A stretch of 12,139 nt of DNA from Zygnema cylindricum (Eukaryota; Streptophyta; Zygnematophyceae; Zygnematales; Zygnemataceae): NCBI GenBank assembly GCA_037447655.1, contig JBBHKE010000789.1:1-12139 (forward strand), given 5' to 3'. Positions 7,737 to 12,139 of the stretch are shown in pieces (position 1 is the first letter of the stretch; each line of letters opens with the position of its first letter). The position numbers and the translations under genes were made by a program. A model generated the notes under the pieces. That model did not search any database, had not been told where the DNA came from, and was given only the letters and a program-made list of their open reading frames with translations.

Positions 7737-8042
7737 CGAATAAATAGAGTTTGAGATAGAGATAGGACTTAGAAAATTGGTAGATAGGACCCTCTCTCCC
7801 ACATAGCTTCTATACAAAAGGTCAACTTTTACCCTCCATAACGTACTGCTCAGGGGAGCAAATTTAGAGATTTTTTTTGCTATCGACTCAAGGGAGTCTT
7901 GCCTTAACAAGGGTGAAGGTTTTTAAAGTTTTGTTTGCCAGGGTGGCATTTATTCTTGCTGAAACATAAAAGGGTCAGGGTTATCCTAGTGGCTTCTTGG
8001 AAGCTGTCCACTCTCAAGACTTATGCAGGTCTCAGAGTTTTA

Positions 8043-8047
8043 AAACA
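8043..8047 (+). repeat. Target site duplication of element B, right copy (AAACA)
   Basis: This matches 1693-1697 exactly and is where element A's RT resumes. It fixes the right end of element B at 8042. Confidence 0.92.
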
Positions 8048-8160
8048 CGGTCTTAATTCACAATTTGAAATGAAAGATTTGGGTGAGGCAAAATATTTCC
8101 TTAGAATACAAGTTGAATGAGATAGAGAAAAGAAAATCATTAGGCTAACTCAAAAAGAAG

Positions 8161-8165
8161 CGATA
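8161..8165 (+). repeat. Presumed left target site duplication of element C (CGATA)
   Basis: These are the five bases of element A directly before element C begins. The partner should lie beyond the right end of the window, after C's other LTR, so it cannot be confirmed here. Confidence 0.45.
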
Positions 8166-8400
8166 TGAAATTTTGTGTCCTCCTTAAGACTACAAAATCC
8201 AAAAAGTCTTTGTATAGTGTTTAACTAACCCACTTCAAGCCATTACCACTGCTGCCCAAGAAAGAAAACATATAGTCAGACTGCTCCCTTGTGCAACTTG
8301 GACTCCCTTGAGTCCTTAGCAAAAAGATCCACTGAAAGCAGCCAACCAGCCGATTAATTATGAGGTGGCAAAGTTGCCAAGTATATAAAAACTCTCTAAG

Positions 8401-8440
8401 GGAGGGAGGTCTCTACCTACCAAATTATCTAAGTCCTAAA
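8401..8440 (-). promoter_or_regulatory. Conserved LTR block (AGGACTTAG...GGTAG) in element C
   Basis: The minus strand reads AGGACTTAGATAATTTGG then TAGGTAGAGACCTCCCTCCC, the same order as in elements B and D. It is one of the few blocks alignable by eye across all LTRs. Confidence 0.45.
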
Positions 8441-8633
8441 CCCCTTTTTGAACCCCTATCTACTCACGTACTAACCAATCAAAAGACAGTAGGGTAGAGA
8501 AAGGTACCACGGTCGATGTACTTTCTGTACAGCCTGTGTGCGGCAAGGCCTTTGAGTGGACGTGTGTCCACTTTTATCTTGTCCTTATGTTCCCTAGAAT
8601 TCTTGCAACCAAATGTCATCCCTCCACGCGGCA

Positions 8634-8651
8634 CCACGTCATGCCACGTCA
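8634..8651 (-). promoter_or_regulatory. Tandem ACGT-core motifs (TGACGTGG x2) in element C LTR
   Basis: On the minus strand TGACGTGG occurs twice, 10 bp apart (8644-8651 and 8634-8641), so both sites face the same side of the helix. TGACG pairs and ACGTGG cores are bZIP (TGA/ABF-type) sites in plant and viral promoters; the as-1 element is the classic pair. In D's LTR the equivalent reads GGCATGACTTGG, with the first core lost. Regulation is inferred from the motif only. Confidence 0.4.
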
Positions 8652-8670
8652 ATAAGCGCCAAAGTGACCA

Positions 8671-8683
8671 TTCCGCGATCTCG
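8671..8683 (-). promoter_or_regulatory. Conserved LTR block CGAGATCGCGGAA in element C
   Basis: The minus-strand core is identical to 2238-2250 and 9991-10003. With D it extends to 26 identical bases (minus strand 8683 down to 8658). Confidence 0.5.
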
Positions 8684-8883
8684 ATAGTGATATACGCCGT
8701 CGGATTAAATCTGACATTAAATGTCACTCGTCGAAACAAGTGTCTGATTCATTTTCTTCGTGCGAGATAATGTTCGCACTATATAACACTTGGTTCTATG
8801 TTTTTTCCTTTGTTAATCTATTAATTGAATTCATGGTTGTAACACTGTTTAATTAATTATCAAACCTAATGTATCCTAACAGA

Positions 8884-8962
8884 CTTCTACGACAAACTGG
8901 TTATAGCTAACGGCTACGCTGCGCTCTTCTGGTCAGAGTTTTGAGTCCCGCCGGACTCAACC
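8884..8962 (+). other. tRNA/SINE-like module, antisense to element C LTR
   Basis: On the plus strand (antisense to the LTR) the segment has CTGGTTATAGCTAACGGC as a box A-like part. About 30 bases later TTTTGAGTCCCGCC stands in the box B position. It lies at the same relative place as the modules in B and D, beside a hairpin cluster. It has no convincing cloverleaf. Confidence 0.38.
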
Positions 8963-8990
8963 TTTTGTTGAGAGTGACATAAGTCACTCT
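8941..8990 (+). repeat. Cluster of three hairpins in element C LTR
   Basis: Stem 1 is TTGAGTCC (8941-8948) with GGACTCAA (8953-8960). Stem 2 is CTCAAC (8956-8961) with GTTGAG (8967-8972), sharing bases with stem 1. Stem 3 is AGAGTGAC (8971-8978) with GTCACTCT (8983-8990) around loop ATAA. All stems are perfect. Stem 1 and stem 2 exclude each other, so alternative folds are possible. D has the same cluster at 9685-9732. Confidence 0.7.
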
Positions 8991-9033
8991 TTAGTCCTGC
9001 ATGTTGAGCTAGGACAGCCATGGCTCAACCACC

Positions 9034-9077
9034 CTCTCTATCCCTCAGTGAGTACAACAGGTAGGGTGGGTAGAGAG
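9034..9077 (+). repeat. Inverted repeat in element C LTR (CTCTCTA / TAGAGAG)
   Basis: CTCTCTA at 9034-9040 pairs with TAGAGAG at 9071-9077. It is positionally equivalent to the CTCTCCAA/TTGGAGAG pair in B and to CTCTCT/AGAGAG in D (9605-9610, 9632-9637). In LTR orientation each lies just before GCCATGG. Confidence 0.55.
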
Positions 9078-9171
9078 AGGAGGTGGAGGAAGGTTGTCTG
9101 CGTTTTTCTTTTCTTATTTGTGCTAACTATTTAGACCTAAAAGATACCATATAAATCTAATAATTTCATCA

Positions 9172-9184
9172 ATCCCTTATTTTC
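9172..9184 (-). other. Polypurine tract of element C
   Basis: The minus strand reads GAAAATAAGGGAT directly before the TG of C's 3' LTR. It matches element B's tract at 6966-6978 and follows the pol stop TAG (9184-9186, minus). Confidence 0.75.
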
Positions 9185-9523
9185 TAGTCCAACTTTAACT
9201 TCCGGTCCTACGTTTCTCTACAATATTTTAGCTTGGGAGAAGGCATCGATTTTGTCATCATATTAGCCACCATTTCCTCATCTGATTTATATACAAGATT
9301 CACAATCTTAATCTCTAATTTTTCTCTCACAAAACTCAACCTTATGTCCATATGCTTAGCTTTGAAATGATGCTTTGAATTAGCTTCAATTGCGATGGCA
9401 ACTTGATTATCACAAACACTTCATGAACCCCCTTCTTCATATACCCCAGTTCTTTCTACTAGGACTTGACCCACATCAACTCTTTCACAGCCGAGCAAGA
9501 GGCTATGTACTCGGCCCCCATAA
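9185..9523 (-). pseudogene. Element C RNase H and end of pol, truncated by element D
   Basis: On the minus strand, starting at the break: MGAEYIASCSAVKELMWVKS, then two TAG stops and KELGYMKKGVHEVF. A one-base deletion precedes the family CDNQVAIAI motif, which reads on in the next frame through HHFKAKHMDIRLSFVREKLE, MMTKSMPSPKLKYC and a terminal TAG next to the polypurine tract. The Glu of (E)AEY and the Asp of DNQ are kept. The upstream half of RNase H and all earlier pol are displaced by D. Clear homology to B's RNase H (KELMWVKSLL, HHFKA, MDIRLSF) sets family and orientation. Confidence 0.9.
9519..9523 (+). repeat. Presumed left target site duplication of element D (CATAA)
   Basis: These five bases of element C precede the TG of D's 5' LTR. 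The partner should follow D's 3' LTR, outside the window. Confidence 0.4.
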
Positions 9524-9684
9524 TGTTGAAAATCATTAGATTTATACAATATTTTCTTGTTCTAAAAGTGAAGGAAAAGAATAGGCAGCCTGCTTCCACC
9601 TTTCCTCTCTGTCCCCTATAGTCACTAAAGGAGAGAGAGAGAAAAGTAAAGCCATGGTTGCTTCACCTTAATAAAGAGGACTGA

Positions 9685-9704
9685 AGAGTGACATAAGTCA
9701 CTCT
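9685..9704 (+). repeat. Hairpin AGAGTGAC-ATAA-GTCACTCT in element D LTR
   Basis: A perfect 8-bp stem with a four-base loop is followed by CTCAAC/GTTGAG arms (9702-9718). Element C has the same hairpin, but in LTR orientation C's loop reads TTAT where D's reads ATAA, so the loop is inverted between the two elements. Confidence 0.7.
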
Positions 9705-9716
9705 CAACAAAAGGTT

Positions 9717-9790
9717 GAGTCCGGCACGACTCGAACCCCCGAACGGCAAAGCAAGGCGTAGCCATCAGCCTTAACCTATCTGTCGTAGAA
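9717..9790 (-). other. tRNA/SINE-like box A-box B module, antisense in element D LTR (best copy)
   Basis: On the minus strand: GGTTAAGGC (plus 9768-9776), GATGG just after it, then GGTTCGAGTC (plus 9728-9737), a textbook pol III box B, about 30 bases further on. That spacing suits a tRNA or a SINE head. The T-stem does not pair well and no acceptor stem is seen, so it is not a tRNA gene. A tRNA-derived SINE fragment is my preferred reading. Confidence 0.5.
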
Positions 9791-9988
9791 GTTCGTTAAG
9801 GTATAAAGGGTATGATTAGTATTTAAACTATGTTATAGTCTTTTAACCGATTAACGGAAATACATTTGGAACAACATAAAACTAGTTGAATAGAGTGCGA
9901 AACATAATACCGCATGAAACAAATGAATCATACATCTGATTATACGGACGATATTAAATGCCAGTTTTATCCAACGGCATACATCTTC

Positions 9989-10003
9989 GCCGAGATCGCG
10001 GAA
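9989..10003 (+). promoter_or_regulatory. Conserved LTR block GCCGAGATCGCGGAA in element D
   Basis: This is identical over 15 bases to element B's 5' LTR (2236-2250). It continues ATGGTCACTTTGGC identically with element C. Confidence 0.5.
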
Positions 10004-10210
10004 TGGTCACTTTGGCATTTTGTGGCGTGGCATGACTTGGTACGAGGAGAAATAACACGATTCATTAAATTCAGAGGCGTCGAGGGACGTGACGAAAAAG
10101 TGGACACGTCAGCTTAATAGCCTTATCGTGAAAGCGGCATGGAGTACTTTCTTGTACGGTATAGTGATCTGATTGGTCGTACTTTAGAACATAGGAGTTA
10201 TTGGAGGGAA

Positions 10211-10250
10211 TCAGGACTTAGTATATTTTTGGTAGGTAGTCACCTCTCTC
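10211..10250 (+). promoter_or_regulatory. Conserved LTR block (AGGACTTAG...GGTAG) in element D
   Basis: AGGACTTAG, then an A/T stretch, TTTTTGGTAGGTAG and a CCTCTCTC run occur in the same order as in elements B and C. Confidence 0.45.
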
Positions 10251-10483
10251 TTTAAGAATTTGTAAAAATTGGCATTTTTACTACCTCATAACTTATCGCT
10301 TGGTTGGGCGTTTTTAGAGATTCTTTTTCCTTTGCACTCAAAGGAGTCTAGACTACACAAGGGTAGAGTCAAATTATCAACTTGTTTGCTGGAGCAGAAG
10401 TGGTTGCCATTGAAACTGAGTTAGTTAATTACTATCTAGGGGCTTCCTGAATTCTGTAGTCCAATGGAGGACACATAATTGCA

Positions 10484-10498
10484 TGTTATGGGCCCACC
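10484..10498 (+). promoter_or_regulatory. Primer binding site of element D, half-tRNA-iMet type
   Basis: TGTTATGGGCCCACC follows the LTR directly. It equals element B's PBS except for the first base (T for G), leaving 14 bases complementary to the anticodon arm of initiator tRNA-Met. The gag ATG is at 10488-10490, inside it. Identity with B goes on for about 16 bases past the PBS, with one mismatch, where the sequence is gag coding. Confidence 0.82.
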
Positions 10499-11345
10499 CT
10501 CTAGGGTGCCCATCTTCAATGGATTAGGGTTTATCTATTGGGAAGCCATGATGACAAGGGCTTTGTGTGAAAAACAATAGAGGTGTATTATTAGTGGACA
10601 AGTAAATCGTCCACCTTAGGGAAGGCCACCGGGATTTGGTGGAATAAGGTTTTCTCTAGCAACATCTACTGTAGCAGAGGAGGCAGATGATAAAGACAGC
10701 ACTGTGTCTAAAAACGGGAAAGAAAAGGAGATACCTCGTACTCCCATTGCTCTTACTTCCAGGACAACCGGAACGGTGATCGTGAAGATCGTGGAGACCA
10801 ACACTCAAATGTGGGAAGACACCAACATGGGTGCCAAGAACTTTATTCTGAGACTCCTCACACAAGCTTTCGCAAATCCCCACACTCACGTTTACAAAGC
10901 CGGGGAGTTGTGGGTGAGTTTGATAGAGATCTATAGAGCTGGTAGAATTCAAGAACTTCAGTTGGCAGAACAAAAGTTGGGAAATTATACTTACAAATGG
11001 GGAAAGATGTTAGACTACTGTAATGATCTTTCTTGTTTGTATATAGTGATGGAGAGTGCCGGGTAGATAGGTACAATGAAGATGAAGGTTAACACTCTCA
11101 TCATGAAATTACCCGACGAGTATGAGAATATAGTGTACCGAGTACAGGAAATGAGTGATAGTTGATGGAAGTAGAATATAGTTGTCGGCATGATACTCGT
11201 GCAAGAAAACACGATTGAGATCAAGAGAGGAGGAAAGAGCGTTCAAGCTTTAGCCGCCGGAGGGGACACGTGGAGACCGGACCCGAAAAATCCATACAAA
11301 GGGGAAAGAGTTCAGCCTGGAGGACCGAGCCCCCCAAACAGCCTA
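10488..11345 (+). pseudogene. Element D gag
   Basis: The start is the ATG inside the PBS; an in-frame TAA at 10476-10478 rules out a longer frame. MGPPSRVPIFNG, FIYWEAMMTRALCEK, GRPPGFGGIRF, KNFILRLLTQAF, GELWVSLIEIYRAG and IMKLPDEYENIVYRVQEM align with element B's gag in order, here all in one frame. Stops: TAG 10578, TAG 10617, TAG 11064, TGA 11163 and TAG 11172. Against B's SRWIWN, the last two look like CGA or AGG to TGA and TGG to TAG. Gag would build the particle shell. Length from ATG to the CCHC knuckle is about 286 codons. Confidence 0.88.
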
Positions 11346-11500
11346 TGTCATTTTTGCAAAAAGTAGAGACACTTCATCGCAGATTGTGTCAAGCTGTTAG
11401 AGATGAGGCTCCAAGAGAACCATGGAGGGGGTTCTTTCGGAGGGAAAAAAAAGGCACTTTTGGTCACAAAGGTAACAGGAGAGACCAAGGACGAGTCCTC
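11346..11500 (+). pseudogene. Element D nucleocapsid CCHC knuckle and linker
   Basis: CHFCKK, a TAG (11364-11366), then RHFIADC occupy 11346-11387. All four zinc ligands (C-X2-C-X4-H-X4-C) are in place, with a stop between the second Cys and the His. A Gly/Lys-rich stretch (GGKKKALLVTK) follows, as in B. The overlapping open stretch in another frame at 11270-11503 is a shadow. Confidence 0.88.
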
Positions 11501-11880
11501 TAAGGAGGATGAGGAGCTTCTTCTTGACGAGAGTCTGGAGGAGAAGGAGATCCCTCGCAGACAAAAGTGTGCCCTTAGAGCAATTCGGGAAGCTCCACAA
11601 GAAGGATGGATCATTGACTCAGGTGCATCCATGCAAATGAGTCATGACAAGGACCTCTTGACTAAGCTAAGGAAAATCCATACTGTAGAAATAGAGTATG
11701 GGGATGGGAGAGTGGTTACTACAGATCTAGTGGGATCAGTAGGTCTAAAAGTTTTAGTGGAGGGTAAGACTTCTATTCTCACTTTCTGAGATGTTCTCTA
11801 TATTCCTCAGCTGAGTAAAAACCTTGTCTCTATATTTGTATTAGATGACAAAGAGTTTGATACCTTTACTAGAAAGGGAG
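11501..11880 (+). pseudogene. Element D aspartic protease
   Basis: An acidic stretch (EDEELLLDESLEEKEIPRRQ) leads to GWIIDSGASMQM with catalytic Asp at 11616-11618, the canonical DSGAS. EIEYGDGRVVTT and VEGKTSILTF follow. A TGA at 11787-11789 stands where B has Ser (TCC), next to the Asp of DVLYIPQLSKNLVS. Apart from that stop the domain is intact over its whole visible length. Confidence 0.9.
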
Positions 11881-12139
11881 TCTTTACAGCCAAATATGGG
11901 GATGAAGTTTACTTCACTGTAGATAAGGGTAGCCAAGGAATGTATAGGCTTAACCTGAGTAATGAAAAGAAGAATGCTTACTATGTTGGTGTCCCAAAAT
12001 TTATGATTTGGCAAAAGCGGTTGGGGCATGTGCATTTTGATAGGTTGAGGGAAATGAAGAAGTTTGGTGTAGTAGAAGGCATTCAGTTTGGTGATAATGA
12101 AATGGTGGATGATTGTAGTGGCTGTGCTCAAGGTAAGGC
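11881..12139 (+). pseudogene. Element D pre-integrase and zinc-binding region, cut by window end
   Basis: The frame is open from 11790 to the last base. GVFTAKYGDEVYFTVDKGSQGMYRL matches B's pre-integrase. IWQKRLGHV has Gln where B has the first zinc-binding His (WHKRLGH), a likely loss. CSGC (Cys 12114-12116 and 12123-12125) is intact, while B has lost its first Cys. The integrase core lies beyond the window. Confidence 0.88.

Larger units (their letters stand above)
1698..8042 (+). mobile_element. Element B: full-length, decayed Ty1/copia retrotransposon
   Basis: The element has two LTRs (1698-2730 and 6979-8042), a PBS directly after the first, a polypurine tract directly before the second, and an AAACA target duplication. 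The 4248-bp interior encodes gag, CCHC knuckle, protease, integrase, RT and RNase H in copia order. It sits inside element A's RT. The two LTRs differ at roughly 30 of the first 390 aligned positions (hand count), so the insertion is not recent. The interior has several frameshifts, many stops and lost catalytic residues, so it is not autonomous. Confidence 0.96.
6979..8042 (+). repeat. 3' LTR of element B (1064 bp)
   Basis: It begins TGTAGAAATCG after the polypurine tract and matches 1698-2730 throughout. It ends CAGAGTTTTA where the 5' LTR ends CAGAATTCA, so the terminal CA has become TA, a single transition. It keeps about 30 bases near 7855-7885 (including an eight-T run) that the 5' LTR lacks. 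A perfect hairpin, GTGTACGGCA with TGCCGTACAC, lies at about 7701-7736. It also holds the antisense tRNA-like module (about 7209-7286) and the conserved blocks at 7517-7531 and 7761-7800. Confidence 0.95.
8043..8165 (+). pseudogene. Element A reverse transcriptase, continuation after element B
   Basis: After the target duplication the sequence reads GLNSQFEMKDLGEAKYFL, the copia RT block that should directly follow element A's NKEGITRVKH at 1668-1697. A TGA at 8118-8120 interrupts it; DREKKIIRLTQKEA follows in the same frame, matching element B's DQKRKIIRLTQK. It is cut at 8165 by element C. A short open stretch starting in B's 3' LTR at 7935 runs into this piece in frame only by chance of insertion phase. 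Confidence 0.92.
8166..9171 (-). repeat. 3' LTR of element C (1006 bp, reverse orientation)
   Basis: In LTR orientation it begins TGATGAAATTATTAG (at 9171) and ends GGAGGACACAAAATTTCA (at 8166). D's LTR begins TGTTGAAAATCATTAG and ends GGAGGACACATAATTGCA. It carries the GCCATGG block, a hairpin cluster (8941-8990), the tRNA-like module (about 8884-8962), a TATATAG at 8779-8785 (minus), the GAGATCGCGGAA block, tandem TGACGTGG and the AGGACTTAG block. A minus-strand open stretch (8479-8739, TTG start) lies in it; see findings. Confidence 0.9.
8166..9523 (-). mobile_element. Element C: Ty1/copia element in reverse orientation (3' LTR and RNase H end only)
   Basis: Read on the minus strand the order is RNase H end (9523 to 9184), polypurine tract (9183-9172), then 3' LTR (9171 to 8166). 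The LTR is homologous to D's LTR at 9524-10483, though diverged. Its outer end abuts element A's RT, so C is a second, independent insertion in A. Its upstream part has been pushed away by element D, which interrupts the RNase H at 9523/9524. The remainder should continue after D's 3' LTR. Confidence 0.9.
9524..10483 (+). repeat. 5' LTR of element D (960 bp)
   Basis: It begins TGTTGAAAATC and ends ACATAATTGCA, with the PBS next. It is homologous to C's LTR (8166-9171, opposite strand) and more distantly to B's LTRs. It holds, in order, the inverted repeat before GCCATGG (9605-9658), a hairpin at 9685-9704, the tRNA-like module (9717-9790), the block GCCGAGATCGCGGAA (9989-10003), a short GTAC hairpin (about 10144-10157) and the block at 10211-10250. 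An ATG-initiated 67-codon open stretch (9914-10117) lies within; see findings. Confidence 0.93.
9524..12139 (+). mobile_element. Element D: Ty1/copia retrotransposon, 5' part, youngest layer
   Basis: A 960-bp 5' LTR, PBS, gag, protease and the start of integrase run to the window edge. The element interrupts C's RNase H, so it inserted after C, which itself inserted after A. From the gag ATG (10488) to the end, 1.65 kb, the reading frame is single and unshifted, with seven stops and no frameshifts visible. That makes it the best preserved of the four. The same-frame arrangement shows that this family encodes gag and pol as one polyprotein. Confidence 0.93.

Noticed and set aside
8779-8785. 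TATATAG (minus strand) as the promoter TATA box of element C
   Set aside because: It lies upstream of the ACGT motifs in LTR orientation and has no obvious counterpart in the LTRs of B or D, so I do not assign it as the promoter.
9717-9790. A functional tRNA gene in D's LTR
   Set aside because: There is no acceptor stem, a poorly paired T-stem and no cloverleaf. Only the box A- and box B-like parts match, so I list it as tRNA-like.
11270-11503. 77-codon plus-strand stretch over D's nucleocapsid
   Set aside because: It is in another frame than the CCHC knuckle and protease, which lie in the continuous gag-pol frame.
1-12139. CRISPR arrays, bacterial operons, rRNA genes, host protein-coding genes
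   Set aside because: No spaced repeat array, ribosome-binding-site-led operon, rRNA signature or non-transposon coding domain was seen. Every stretch is accounted for by LTRs or copia coding relics.

Overview
The window is a nest of four Ty1/copia-type LTR retrotransposons and contains no host gene that I can support. All four belong to one extended family and all are decayed. The host is most likely a plant. The primer binding sites (GGTTATGGGCCCACC in element B) are complementary to the anticodon arm of a plant-type initiator tRNA-Met. As I recall those tRNAs, animal and yeast initiators would differ at the last bases or at the GGGCCC core. ACGT-core (G-box-like) motifs in the LTRs fit a plant but are weaker evidence. 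I cannot name the species.

Layout. Element A (oldest, + strand) is the host copy. It is seen as integrase core, integrase C-terminus, linker and reverse transcriptase (RT) at 1-1697, and resumes as an RT tail at 8043-8165. Element B (+ strand, 1698-8042) is a full-length insertion into A's RT, with a 5-bp target duplication AAACA on both sides. It has a 1033-bp 5' LTR, PBS, gag, protease, integrase, RT, RNase H, polypurine tract and a 1064-bp 3' LTR. Element C (- strand, 8166-9523, partial) is a second insertion into A's RT, 118 bp beyond B. Its 3' LTR (8166-9171), polypurine tract and RNase H end are present. Element D (+ strand, 9524 to the window end) is inserted into C's RNase H. It has its 5' LTR (9524-10483), PBS, gag, protease and the integrase zinc-binding region. 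The rest of D, then of C, then of A, should lie to the right of the window.

State. A, B and C carry frameshifts and stops. B has also lost key residues: the first integrase Asp, one integrase zinc Cys, and one Asp of the RT YVDD motif. D is the best preserved: gag through pre-integrase is one frame over 1.65 kb, with seven stops and no frameshift. None can be autonomous as it stands.

Points of most interest: (1) a half-tRNA-type PBS matching the internal anticodon arm of tRNA-iMet instead of its 3' end; (2) the gag AUG lies inside that PBS, so the same three bases pair with the CAU of the primer and with the CAU of the initiating tRNA; (3) a tRNA/SINE-like box A/box B module lies antisense inside all the LTRs; (4) hairpins and short blocks are conserved between otherwise diverged LTRs, including one hairpin whose loop is inverted between elements C and D.
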